This document shows, piece after piece, positions 55,870 through 64,000 of a DNA stretch of 64,000 nt (its first letter is position 1; each line of letters opens with the position of its first letter). The stretch comes from Accumulibacter appositus (lineage in GTDB: Bacteria > Pseudomonadota > Gammaproteobacteria > Burkholderiales > Rhodocyclaceae), in assembly GCF_035440685.1 (NCBI RefSeq), contig NZ_DAORMW010000006.1; one strand, given 5' to 3'. A program made the translations under genes and the position numbers. The notes beneath the pieces were generated by a model. The model was not told the DNA's origin and did not search any database. It saw only the letters and a list, made by a program, of their open reading frames with translations.

Positions 55870-57759
55870 TTGAATAACATGTTCAAAAATCTGGCGGTGT
55901 GGCTGGTTATTGGTCTGGTCCTGATGACCGTCTTCAACCAGTTCAACACGCGCCAGGTCGCTCAATCGACGATGGAGTATTCACAATTCATCGACGAAGT
56001 GGGCAAGGGAACAATTGCCAAGGTGGTGATCGAGGGTCGAGTGCTCAAGGCCACGACCACCGATGGACGCAAGCTGACCAGCTACGCGCCACCAGACCTG
56101 TGGATGGTCTCGGATCTGCTGAAGAATGGCGTGACCATCGAAGCCAAACCCGAAGAAGAGCAGTCCTTCCTGATGAGCATCTTCGTAAGCTGGTTCCCGA
56201 TGCTGCTGCTGATTGGCGTGTGGATCTTTTTCATGCGTCAGATGCAGGGCGGTGGCCGCGGCGGGGCTTTCTCGTTCGGCAAAAGCAAGGCGCGCCTACT
56301 GGACGAGTCGACCAATACGATCACCTTTGCCGATGTCGCTGGCTGCGACGAAGCCAAGGAAGAGGTCTCCGAACTGGTGGACTTCCTGCGTGACCCGTCG
56401 AAGTTCCAGAAACTTGGAGGCCGGATTCCGAAAGGCGTGTTGCTGGTTGGCAACCCGGGTACCGGCAAGACCCTGTTGGCCAAAGCGATTGCTGGCGAAG
56501 CCAAGGTTCCTTTCTTCTCGATTTCTGGTTCGGACTTCGTCGAGATGTTCGTCGGTGTCGGTGCAGCGCGGGTTCGCGACATGTTCGAAAACGCCAAGAA
56601 GCACGCCCCGTGCATTATCTTCATTGATGAGCTCGACGCCGTCGGACGGCAGCGGGGAGCCGGTCTCGGCGGTGGCAACGACGAGCGCGAGCAGACCCTG
56701 AACCAGATGCTGGTCGAAATGGATGGCTTTGAAGGCAGCGTCGGGGTCATCGTGATCGCCGCCACCAACCGGCCCGATGTGCTGGATCCGGCGCTGATGC
56801 GTCCCGGTCGCTTCGACCGGCAGGTGGTTGTGCCGCTACCCGACATCCGGGGTCGCGAACAGATTCTCATCGTTCATATGCGCAAGGTGCCCTTGTCGCC
56901 GGACGTCAAGGCCGACATCATCGCCCGTGGCACGCCCGGTTTTTCCGGAGCCGATCTGGCCAATCTGGTCAACGAGGCCGCCTTGTTCGCGGCGCGCAGC
57001 AACAAGCGCCTAGTGGACATGGACGACTTCGAGAAAGCCAAGGACAAGATCATGATGGGCGCAGAGCGCCGCAGCATGGTCATGAACGAGGACGAGAAAC
57101 GCAATACCGCCTATCACGAGTCCGGCCATGCCGTCGTCGCCAAGCTGATGCCGAAGTCCGACCCGGTGCACAAGGTCACCATCATCCCGCGCGGACGCGC
57201 CCTCGGACTGACCATGCAGCTGCCGGAAGAGGATCGCTACGCTTACGATCGCGTCTATCTGATGAGTCGGATTGCGGTCCTCTTTGGTGGACGCGTTGCC
57301 GAAGAACTGTTCATGGACCAGATGACCACGGGCGCTTCCAATGACTTCGAGCGAGCAACGCAGATGGCACGCGACATGGTCACCCGCTACGGCATGTCGG
57401 ATGCACTCGGCCCGATGGTCTATGGCGAGAACGAGGGCGAGGTATTCCTCGGGCGTTCAGTCACCACGCACAAGAACATGTCCGAAGCAACGATGGAAAA
57501 GGTCGACCGCGAAATTCGCCGCATCATCGACCAGCAATACGCCCTCGCGCGCAGCATCCTTGAAGAGCATCGCGACAAGGTCGAAGCAATGGCCACCGCC
57601 TTGCTCGAACTTGAAACCATCGACAGCGACCAGATCGACGACATCATGGCGGGCAAGCCGCCGCGCCCGCCGAAGCAGCCACAGACCAAGCTACCGAGCA
57701 CGCCACCAAACAGCAATACGCCGGATGCCGCTCCGAGCGCACCACCGGCGCCCGCCTGA
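55870..57759 (+). CDS. ftsH: ATP-dependent zinc metalloprotease FtsH
   Basis: The 629-residue membrane AAA+ protease degrades LpxC, unassembled membrane proteins and other substrates. The start is TTG 55870 (MNNMFKNLAVWLVIG), four bases after GAGGTGA; ATG 55879 would lack a ribosome-binding site. Two membrane spans (about residues 5-22 and 105-122) flank a periplasmic domain. AAA motifs are GNPGTGKTLLAKA near residue 200 and IIFIDELDAVGRQRG; the zinc site is HESGH near residue 417. The C-terminus is Pro-rich. Confidence 0.96.
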   Translation: MNNMFKNLAVWLVIGLVLMTVFNQFNTRQVAQSTMEYSQFIDEVGKGTIAKVVIEGRVLKATTTDGRKLTSYAPPDLWMVSDLLKNGVTIEAKPEEEQSFLMSIFVSWFPMLLLIGVWIFFMRQMQGGGRGGAFSFGKSKARLLDESTNTITFADVAGCDEAKEEVSELVDFLRDPSKFQKLGGRIPKGVLLVGNPGTGKTLLAKAIAGEAKVPFFSISGSDFVEMFVGVGAARVRDMFENAKKHAPCIIFIDELDAVGRQRGAGLGGGNDEREQTLNQMLVEMDGFEGSVGVIVIAATNRPDVLDPALMRPGRFDRQVVVPLPDIRGREQILIVHMRKVPLSPDVKADIIARGTPGFSGADLANLVNEAALFAARSNKRLVDMDDFEKAKDKIMMGAERRSMVMNEDEKRNTAYHESGHAVVAKLMPKSDPVHKVTIIPRGRALGLTMQLPEEDRYAYDRVYLMSRIAVLFGGRVAEELFMDQMTTGASNDFERATQMARDMVTRYGMSDALGPMVYGENEGEVFLGRSVTTHKNMSEATMEKVDREIRRIIDQQYALARSILEEHRDKVEAMATALLELETIDSDQIDDIMAGKPPRPPKQPQTKLPSTPPNSNTPDAAPSAPPAPA

Positions 57760-57816
57760 ACGCCCTCGACGAGATAGAAGCACACTCTTCTTCTATGCTG
57801 GGATCCTTAGCTTGTT

Positions 57817-57844
57817 GGCCGCCCTTGGCATCCGGGGCGGCCTT
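57817..57844 (+). terminator. Possible terminator between ftsH and folP
   Basis: GGCCGCCC, a 10-base loop, then GGGCGGCC form a perfect 8-base GC stem followed by TTCCC, a poor T tract. It may reduce read-through from ftsH into folP. Confidence 0.4.
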
Positions 57845-57852
57845 CCCGGGGC

Positions 57853-58710
57853 ATGCCCAGCGAAGTAGCTCCTGAACCGATGCTTCGTTGCGGCGCGTTT
57901 CGACTCCCTCTGACCCGCCCACTGCTCATGGGCATCGTCAATCTGACCCCGGACTCCTTTTCCGGTGACGGACTGGATCGCAACATCAGCGCGGCCGTTG
58001 CCCAGGCCCGTCAGCAGATCGACGCCGGCGCCGATCTGCTCGATATCGGCGCCGAGTCCTCGCGTCCCGGGGCGGCTCCGACATCCGAGGACGAAGAGCT
58101 GCGCCGGCTACTACCGGTACTCGAAGCACTTGGCGACTGTAGCGTGCCGCTTTCAGTCGATACCTACAAGCCGGCCGTGATGCGCGCGGCGCTGGCCAAT
58201 GGCGCGTCGATGATCAATGACATCTACGCTCTACGCATGCCGGGGGCGATCGCGGCAGTCGCCGACAGCGGCTGTGCCGTCTGTCTGATGCACATGCAGG
58301 GAACACCATTGACCATGCAGGCGCAAGCCGCCTACGCCGACGTCGTGGCCGAGGTGCAGGCCTTCATGCGCAAACGGGTCAGCGCAGCACTGGCGGCAGG
58401 TGTGGCCAGTGATCGCCTGCTCCTCGATCCGGGCTTTTGCTTCGGGAAGACGCTGCAACATAATATCGAGCTGTTACGGCGTTTCGACGAATTATCAATT
58501 GACGACCTGCCTTTGCTGGCCGGCATCTCGCGGAAATCGATGCTGGGAACGATCACCGGTCGTCCGGTCGCGCAGCGCCTTGCCGGCAGCCTCGCTGCGG
58601 CGGTACTGGCAGCACAGCGCGGCGCACGCATCTTGCGCGTTCATGACGTCGCCGAAACACGCGACGCCTTGGCCGTCTGGCAGGCCGCAAACGCTGGATG
58701 CGTCGCCTGA
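57853..58710 (+). CDS. folP: Dihydropteroate synthase
   Basis: The 285-residue folate enzyme joins p-aminobenzoate to hydroxymethyl-dihydropterin diphosphate. It has LLMGIVNLTPDSFSGDGLD, the GADLLDIGAESSRPGA motif, PLSVDTYKPAVMRAAL and NDIYALRMP, and the GISRKSMLGTITGRP stretch. An internal ATG at 57880 (MLRCGAFRLPLTRPL) is a good alternative start, since family members usually open near there. It shares the pathway with pabBC at 13-15 kb. Confidence 0.94.
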   Translation: MPSEVAPEPMLRCGAFRLPLTRPLLMGIVNLTPDSFSGDGLDRNISAAVAQARQQIDAGADLLDIGAESSRPGAAPTSEDEELRRLLPVLEALGDCSVPLSVDTYKPAVMRAALANGASMINDIYALRMPGAIAAVADSGCAVCLMHMQGTPLTMQAQAAYADVVAEVQAFMRKRVSAALAAGVASDRLLLDPGFCFGKTLQHNIELLRRFDELSIDDLPLLAGISRKSMLGTITGRPVAQRLAGSLAAAVLAAQRGARILRVHDVAETRDALAVWQAANAGCVA

Positions 58711-58862
58711 CCGCGACGCACCAAGGCCCCGCCTTCGTCGGCAACAACATTGGCGTTCGCATTTCCGGCTAGTGATTTTGTTGGCAGCGCTAGGGCCGGG
58801 GTTTGCGTAGAATACGCCCGCTTGGACACACATCCACTTTGGCAACTGACGGGAGAGAAATC

Positions 58863-60230
58863 GTGGCGAGAAGGTACTTTGGAACCGACGGTGTGCGCGG
58901 GCGGGTCGGCGAGAGTCCGATTACGCCGGATTTCGTCATGCGCCTCGGTCACGCCATGGGCAAGGTTCTCGTTGCGCACGCTGCAGCAGGCAACCGCGCC
59001 AAGAGCGGCGAGCGTCCGGCGGTGCTAATCGGCAAAGACACCCGCCTTTCCGGCTATATGCTGGAAGCTGCACTGGAAGCCGGCTTTGCAGCTGCTGGCG
59101 TCGACGTCTCCCTGGTCGGACCCATGCCGACGCCAGCCATCGCCTACCTGACCCGTGCCTTACGCCTACAGGCCGGAATCGTCATCTCGGCATCGCACAA
59201 CCCTTACTACGATAACGGCATCAAGTTCTTCTCGGCGCGCGGTACAAAGCTTCCTGATGAACTCGAATTGGAAATCGAAGCAGTGCTCGACGAGCCGCTG
59301 ACCTGCGTAGACGCGGCCGCTCTCGGCCGCGCGCGTCGAATTGACGACGCGGATGGTCGCTATATCGAGTTCTGCAAGGGCACCTTTCCCTTCGAACAGG
59401 ACTTGCGCGGACTGAAGATCGTCGTCGACTGCGCCAACGGCGCCGCCTACCATATTGCGCCGCACGTGTTTCACGAACTGGGCGCCGAAGTAAGCGCTAT
59501 CGGCGCCGACCCCAACGGTCTAAACATCAATCACGAAGTCGGCGCAACGGCGCCCGACGCACTGCGCCAAGCTGTCCTCGCACAAGGCGCGGATCTCGGC
59601 ATCGCCCTCGATGGCGACGCCGACCGACTGTTGATGGTCGACGCCCAAGGCACCCTCTACGATGGCGATCAACTGCTCTTCGCTGTGGTCCGTAGCCGTC
59701 TCCGCCAGGGACCCGTGGCGGGCGTCGTCGGAACCCTGATGACCAATCTTGCCTTCGAGCACGCCCTGGCCGAACTCAAAATTCCGTTTGCCCGCGCCGC
59801 GGTCGGTGACCGCTACGTGATGGACATGTTGCGCCAAAAGGGCTGGTTGTACGGCGGCGAGAACTCGGGACACATTCTCTGTCTCGACAGACACTCGACC
59901 GGAGACGGCATTGTTTCCGCTCTGCAGGTGCTTTCGGCATTGCGGGCAGAAGGCGGCACGCTGCAAGAGCTGCTGGGGGGCCTGCAGCTCTACCCGCAAA
60001 AGCTGATCAATGTCGCCTTGAGCAAGGGCTTTCCCTGGCAGGATCATCCCTTGATCGGCTCCGTGCACCGCCAGGTGGAACGTGCGCTGAACGGCCGTGG
60101 CCGAGTACTGCTGCGTGCTTCGGGAACCGAACCGCTGCTGCGGGTAATGGTCGAGGGCGAAGACTCGCTGGTGGTCAGTAATGCTGCCGAAACACTTGCC
60201 GCCGCGGTGCGCGAAGCAGTCGCCTCGTGA
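58863..60230 (+). CDS. glmM: Phosphoglucosamine mutase
   Basis: The 455-residue enzyme converts glucosamine-6-phosphate to glucosamine-1-phosphate for peptidoglycan and LPS. It starts at GTG 58863 (MARRYFGTDGVRG), preceded by GGAGAG. The active-site serine is in GIVISASHNPYYDNG, the metal-binding loop is DGDADRLLMVD, and the sugar-binding region is GGENSGH and RASGTEPLLRVM. The open frame extends 60 bases upstream without conservation. It follows folP as in E. coli and betaproteobacteria. Confidence 0.97.
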   Translation: MARRYFGTDGVRGRVGESPITPDFVMRLGHAMGKVLVAHAAAGNRAKSGERPAVLIGKDTRLSGYMLEAALEAGFAAAGVDVSLVGPMPTPAIAYLTRALRLQAGIVISASHNPYYDNGIKFFSARGTKLPDELELEIEAVLDEPLTCVDAAALGRARRIDDADGRYIEFCKGTFPFEQDLRGLKIVVDCANGAAYHIAPHVFHELGAEVSAIGADPNGLNINHEVGATAPDALRQAVLAQGADLGIALDGDADRLLMVDAQGTLYDGDQLLFAVVRSRLRQGPVAGVVGTLMTNLAFEHALAELKIPFARAAVGDRYVMDMLRQKGWLYGGENSGHILCLDRHSTGDGIVSALQVLSALRAEGGTLQELLGGLQLYPQKLINVALSKGFPWQDHPLIGSVHRQVERALNGRGRVLLRASGTEPLLRVMVEGEDSLVVSNAAETLAAAVREAVAS

Positions 60231-60293
60231 ACTGCTCAAGCCGGGTAGTGCTGAAAACCAAGCGTTGCAGCACGAGCGCCCTGGTCGCCGCGC

Positions 60294-60566
60294 TCAATCA
60301 TCGTCACCCTCGCCTTCGCGGACGCCGTACCGGCGGTCGAGCCGGTTCATGTAGCGTGCATACCACCAGATGATCACCAGGTAGATCAGCGGCGCCCCCT
60401 GGGCGCCCATGTAAAACCCCAGCGGGAAACCCATTACCGTGATCTCGGCCAGGTTTCGGGCGAAGAAACTGACCACGAAACTGACCGCGAACCACACCGC
60501 CAGCAGCAAGGCCGTCATCTTCAGGTTGCGGCGCCAATAGTCGCGATGCTTGCCTTCGAGTCGCAT
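60294..60566 (-). CDS. DUF4212 small subunit of sodium/solute symporter
   Basis: The 90-residue membrane protein has a charged N-terminus (MRLEGKHRDYWRRNLKM) and two spans (about residues 17-37 and 50-70), ending in an acidic tail. This is the DUF4212 pattern of small partner proteins of ActP-like symporters. It lies 74 bases downstream of the symporter gene. Confidence 0.88.
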   Translation of the reverse strand: MRLEGKHRDYWRRNLKMTALLLAVWFAVSFVVSFFARNLAEITVMGFPLGFYMGAQGAPLIYLVIIWWYARYMNRLDRRYGVREGEGDDD

Positions 60567-60640
60567 TCAGCTCCCCCCCGGCACTGCGCCTCGAACGACA
60601 GCCTGTGCGGGCCAGACGCTTCTCGCCTGACGACGTCGGC

Positions 60641-62683
60641 TCACGAGCCTTCCAGTTCCGGGTAACGAACGCTTTCGACGAAATCCTGCGTTGCCTTGCT
60701 TGGCGGCTGGTAACACAAACTGACCACGATGATCGTCAGGAACCCCACCGCCACCCCCCACACCCCGGCTGACGTCGACTGGATACCCCACCACGGCTCC
60801 ATGCCGATGCCCTGGATGCCGAGCCACGGAATAGCGTCCACCTGCACGCGAACCATGTAGTAGAGGGTTACCAGAAGACCGATCACCATGCCGCTCACGG
60901 CCCCCGCCGCATTGGCTCTTTTCCAGAAGACGCCAAGAATCAGCGCCGGAAAAAAGGCCGCACCAGCCAGCGAGAAGGCCCACGCGACCATCGACAAAAT
61001 CGTCGCCGGCTTCTGCGAAGCGACCGTAGCCGCGAGCACGGCGACCACCAGCAACAGCGTCTTCGAAACGACCAAGCGCCATTGGGTGGTCGCATCGGGA
61101 CGATAGATCTTGTAATAGACATCGTGCGACAAAGCACTGGCAATGGTCAGCAGCAAGCCGTCAGCAGTTGATAGAGCGGCCGCCAGCGCACCGGCAGCGA
61201 CCAGACCGGAAATGACATACGGCAGACCGGCGATTTCTGGCGTGGCCAGCAGAATCACGTCCGGATTGAGCGCCAGTTCGACGAGCTGGAGAAGGCCATC
61301 CCCGTTGACATCTTCGATTGAGACCAGGCCAATTTTGCCCCAGGCGCTGACCCAGACAGGCAGTTGCGCGATCGACGAGCCGATCAGCGTCGAGTAGATC
61401 TCGTATTTGGCGAAGGCTGCGTAGGCCGGCGCCGTCAGATAGAGTGCCAGAATGAACAGCAGGGACCAGAAAACTGAAGTGCGCGCCTCGCGAACACTTG
61501 GGGTGGTGTAGTAGCGCATCAGCACGTGCGGCAAGGCCGCGGTACCGACCATCAGGCAGAACACCAGACTGAGGAAGTTGAGACGCGCGGTATCGCTTAC
61601 CTCCTCACCACCCGACGGATAGGGGGTCAGGTGATGCTCTGGATCAGCGCCACGTTGCGCCGCCTCGCGCATCAGCTTGTCCCAATAGACCCTGGCCGCC
61701 TCACTGCTTTTCGGCAACTCGCGGCGCTCGCGCTCGAGCGCCACAACCTCGCGCATCTGCGCGTTGCTGCTTTTCAGCTCCGCAATCTGGTCGGACAGCC
61801 GGAGCCGCTCTTCGTCGAGCGATTCGGGCAAACTTACGATGCGTTCGTGATAACCGTCGGCGCGTTCGCGGAAGATGCGGCGGGCTTCGATCTCGGCCGG
61901 TTCGTCGAAGATTTTTTCTTCCAGGCCCTGCACCTTCTGCAGGACATGGCCATAGGTCAGTTGCGGCACAGGGATGCCGGTTACCTGGTAGGAGAGGATA
62001 CTCACCGGAACCAGATAGGCAACGATCAGGATGGCGTACTGCGCCACCTGTGTCCAGGTCACCGCACGCATGCCGCCGAGGAAGGAGCACACCAGAATAC
62101 CCGCCAGACCGACGTAGACGCCGATCTCGAACTGTAGCCCAACAAAACGGCTGGTAATCAGCCCGACCCCGTAGATCTGCGCGACGACATAGACAAAGGA
62201 GGCCAGTACGGTCGCAAAGACACCGACCAGACGCGCCGGATTGCCGCCATAGCGTGCCGCAAGAAAATCGGGAATGGTGTATTGCCCGAAGCGCCGCAGG
62301 TACGGCGCCAGCAATAGAGCGACCAGGACGTAGCCGCCGGTCCAGCCCATCACGTAGGCCAAGCCCTGATAACCCGACAGGTAGAGCGTCCCAGCCAAGC
62401 CCATGAACGAGGCGGCGCTCATCCAGTCGGCACCGGTCGCCATGCCGTTAAAGATCGCCGGCACACGCCGGCCGGCGACGTAGTACTCGGAAACGCTGGC
62501 CGTGCGCGCCAGCACGCCAATCGTCGCGTAGAGGAAAATGGTCAGAAAGAGGAAGGAATATCCGATCCAGCGCGGTGGCAGTCCATGCCGCTCGAGAAAC
62601 GCCAGGATGAGAATGAAAATGAAGAAGCCTGCGGTATAGAAAGCATAGTAGCGACGCAGCGGGACGGTGGTGTAGTCGGCCAT
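60641..62683 (-). CDS. Sodium/solute symporter, acetate-permease-like (SSS family)
   Basis: The 680-residue permease has about 13 spans, with YYVAGRRVPAIFNGMATGADWMSAASFMG near residue 67 and the Na-binding type region later (LVAAGALAAALSTADGLLLTIASALSHDVYY). Between spans about residues 255-370 there is a long hydrophilic Glu/Arg-rich insertion (EEKIFDEPAEIEARRIF... RLRLSDQIAELKSSNAQMREV) that should form a coiled coil. It imports small carboxylates such as acetate, probably feeding the glyoxylate shunt here. Similar insertions occur in this subfamily as I recall. Confidence 0.88.
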   Translation of the reverse strand: MADYTTVPLRRYYAFYTAGFFIFILILAFLERHGLPPRWIGYSFLFLTIFLYATIGVLARTASVSEYYVAGRRVPAIFNGMATGADWMSAASFMGLAGTLYLSGYQGLAYVMGWTGGYVLVALLLAPYLRRFGQYTIPDFLAARYGGNPARLVGVFATVLASFVYVVAQIYGVGLITSRFVGLQFEIGVYVGLAGILVCSFLGGMRAVTWTQVAQYAILIVAYLVPVSILSYQVTGIPVPQLTYGHVLQKVQGLEEKIFDEPAEIEARRIFRERADGYHERIVSLPESLDEERLRLSDQIAELKSSNAQMREVVALERERRELPKSSEAARVYWDKLMREAAQRGADPEHHLTPYPSGGEEVSDTARLNFLSLVFCLMVGTAALPHVLMRYYTTPSVREARTSVFWSLLFILALYLTAPAYAAFAKYEIYSTLIGSSIAQLPVWVSAWGKIGLVSIEDVNGDGLLQLVELALNPDVILLATPEIAGLPYVISGLVAAGALAAALSTADGLLLTIASALSHDVYYKIYRPDATTQWRLVVSKTLLLVVAVLAATVASQKPATILSMVAWAFSLAGAAFFPALILGVFWKRANAAGAVSGMVIGLLVTLYYMVRVQVDAIPWLGIQGIGMEPWWGIQSTSAGVWGVAVGFLTIIVVSLCYQPPSKATQDFVESVRYPELEGS

Positions 62684-62695
62684 CGCAACGCTCGC

Positions 62696-63412
62696 CTAGG
62701 CTCTCGGGTACAGGTGGCGTCGCGCTTTCTCGAGCTCGACAAGGCTGGCGGGCGTCTCGAAACCCTTGTGCGCCGCACGTGCCAGGGCAAGCTGCAGCAA
62801 CTGCGCCAGAGCGTAGGCGTCAGAAACCGGATTGTGCCGCTCGATACTCACGACGCCGAAGTGCTCAAGCCAGGCGTCCATGCGTGCCTGTTTGTCGCCC
62901 AACTCGCGAAACAGGCCGGCCATGACCCAGGCCAGATCGATCCATGGCAAGTCCAGCTCGACACCGAGCGCCTTGGCTAGCACGCGTTCGATCCGTCGGG
63001 CAACAAACGAGGCGTGGAAAGCGACCAGCGGCGCCTTGCCAACAAAGGCGAGCAAGGCGAGCAGCGCTTCGACGCGTTGCTCGCCGCGGATCACCGCCAC
63101 CGGCAGTGGCTCGCCAGGCGGACGCGCGGCATCGTCCGCAACCGCTGGGTGCACCATGGACAACTGCAATGCAGCGTTGAAATCAATCAGACCGTCGGCC
63201 AGCGCCAGCGCGCCGATCGCACCGAGCGGTCCGTTCTGCCAATCCTCGCCGGCGATGGCGATGTCGATCAGCACGTAGCGACTGCGATAGTGCGAGCGGC
63301 TGAGGTCGGGCGCCGGCAGCCTCCGCCAAGCCGAAATACGCTGCAACTGCCCTTTCGTCAGACGCTGTGCTTGCGCGTGCGGGCCAGTGAACAGGTTCGA
63401 GAGCCACACCAT
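62696..63412 (-). CDS. DEDDh exonuclease-like protein with missing catalytic residues
   Basis: The 238-residue protein resembles the DnaQ/DEDDh exonuclease fold but has RYVLIDIAIAGED at motif I, so Asp50 is present and the next acidic position (usually Glu) is Ala52. In motif II, AFHASFVARRIE has Val137 where Asp is expected. Motif III (ERHNPVSDAYALAQLL) keeps His193 and Asp198. With two of four metal ligands lost it is unlikely to be a nuclease. It lies 2 bases from the upstream DUF294 gene and 12 from the symporter gene, within the same operon. Confidence 0.75.
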   Translation of the reverse strand: MVWLSNLFTGPHAQAQRLTKGQLQRISAWRRLPAPDLSRSHYRSRYVLIDIAIAGEDWQNGPLGAIGALALADGLIDFNAALQLSMVHPAVADDAARPPGEPLPVAVIRGEQRVEALLALLAFVGKAPLVAFHASFVARRIERVLAKALGVELDLPWIDLAWVMAGLFRELGDKQARMDAWLEHFGVVSIERHNPVSDAYALAQLLQLALARAAHKGFETPASLVELEKARRHLYPRA

Positions 63413-63414
63413 GT

Positions 63415-64000
63415 TCAGATCTGGTAGTCAAGCTTCAAGCGCACCTGCAACCTGCGCGCCTGCCGGAAAGACTCCTTGAGGATATGCCTTTCCACTTCGT
63501 TCAGCTCGTCCGGCCGGATCAGATTGTCGCCACTGCGTCCGTGCTCCTGCTCGAAATGCTGGTGCCGCAAGCGCAGCATCTGAATGAAATTGAAACCGTC
63601 GACGATCGCCGCCGTCTCCTCGGCGGCAATCTTCATCAAGCTGCTCGCCCGCCTGAGACGCGCGACGGTGTTTGTCGCCTCGACCTGATTGGCCAGCGCG
63701 AACAGGCGTGCCGCGTCGGTAAACAGACGCACCCCGTACTTCTTGAGGTCGATGGTCCCGGGGTGCTCGGGGTCGTCCCCGGTCACGAAGTCGCGGATGC
63801 GCCCGAGCGGCGGCGCCACCTCGAGCGCATTCTGGGCCAGCATGCGCAGGAACAATGGATTAGCTTGCGTCTGGCGAAGGAGCGACAGACGCATCCGGTG
63901 TGCCAGATTGAAGCGGCCATGTAGCGGTCGGAAATCGAAGAAGATCGTCGCGTTCAGCAAGGCCAGCGGTTCCGGCGTGCGCACCCACTGTGCAAACTTC
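63415..64000 (-). CDS. DUF294 nucleotidyltransferase-like protein (C-terminal part)
   Basis: The visible 195 residues are the end of a protein that continues past the right edge. They show FAQWVRTPEPLALLNATIFFDFRPLHG and later LRHQHFEQEHGRSGDNLIRPDELNEVERHILKESFRQARRLQ, the DUF294_C pattern. Full-length family members have cyclic-nucleotide-binding, CBS and nucleotidyltransferase-like domains and are thought to be regulators. First visible gene of the symporter operon. The missing N-terminus prevents domain calls. Confidence 0.85.
   Translation of the reverse strand, partial: KFAQWVRTPEPLALLNATIFFDFRPLHGRFNLAHRMRLSLLRQTQANPLFLRMLAQNALEVAPPLGRIRDFVTGDDPEHPGTIDLKKYGVRLFTDAARLFALANQVEATNTVARLRRASSLMKIAAEETAAIVDGFNFIQMLRLRHQHFEQEHGRSGDNLIRPDELNEVERHILKESFRQARRLQVRLKLDYQI

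Noticed and set aside
58781..58813. Promoter for glmM (TTGGCA and TAGAAT)
   Set aside because: The spacer would be 21 bases, too long for sigma70, and the sigma54 GC/TTGC spacing also fails.

Overview
The window is about 64 kb of GC-rich bacterial chromosome. It is densely coding, with about 63 protein genes or gene fragments, no tRNA or rRNA gene that I could recognise, no insertion sequence and no CRISPR array. Gene families and gene order (ilvBHC-pssA, holC-valS next to pepA, fur/bamE-dapB, carAB-greA-yhbY/rlmE-ftsH-folP-glmM, clpS-clpA, hslVU) point to a betaproteobacterium, most likely of the Rhodocyclales. A Pit phosphate permease with its PhoU-like partner, a complete glyoxylate shunt (aceA, aceB) and an acetate-type sodium/solute symporter fit a Candidatus Accumulibacter-like polyphosphate-accumulating organism. 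That last step is inference from gene content only.

Region by region: 1-3.6 kb holds branched-chain amino-acid genes on the minus strand, running into a truncated pssA. 3.7-5.7 kb holds an overlapping four-gene operon (ECF-type sigma factor with a probable CTG start, a DUF3619 single-pass membrane protein, a DUF3106 secreted protein and an RDD membrane protein). 5.8-13.3 kb holds lptFG facing pepA-holC-(unknown)-valS. 13.3-21.3 kb holds a fused pabB-pabC, a TusA-like protein, a BepA-type protease, moaC, a cold-shock protein, clpSA and an RraA-like protein. 21.6-29.3 kb is the glyoxylate-shunt region: aceA with a clear promoter and a perfect palindrome, then a decayed HD-GYP gene and an orphan zinc-ribbon protein, then a LysR regulator divergent from aceB. 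29.6-35.3 kb holds TerC plus a universal stress protein, hslVU, a STAS-domain protein built of a tandem duplication, and a COG0523 GTPase. 35.6-40.6 kb holds a periplasmic redox/repair cluster (DUF1223, MsrB, MsrA), RlmI, and a Sco protein with two small secreted proteins. 40.7-42.6 kb is the phosphate-uptake pair. 42.8-46.5 kb holds a YpfJ-like peptidase, an M23 peptidase, fur, bamE and dapB. 46.5-49.1 kb holds a large soluble hybrid histidine kinase set between dapB and carA. 49.3-60.2 kb is the conserved carAB to glmM housekeeping block. 60.3-64 kb is a minus-strand operon of a DUF294 protein, a catalytically degenerate exonuclease-like protein, a sodium/solute symporter and its DUF4212 partner.

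Most genes are core metabolism, envelope biogenesis (lptFG, bamE, glmM, bepA) and protein quality control (clpSA, hslUV, ftsH). The less ordinary signals are the sigma/DUF3619 operon, the duplicated STAS protein beside hslVU, the interrupted HD-GYP gene with one stop and two compensating single-base shifts, the aceA operator-like palindrome, hairpins in the carA and ftsH leaders, and the symporter/degenerate-exonuclease/DUF294 operon. I saw no mobile-element or defence island. All calls come from reading the sequence without database searches.
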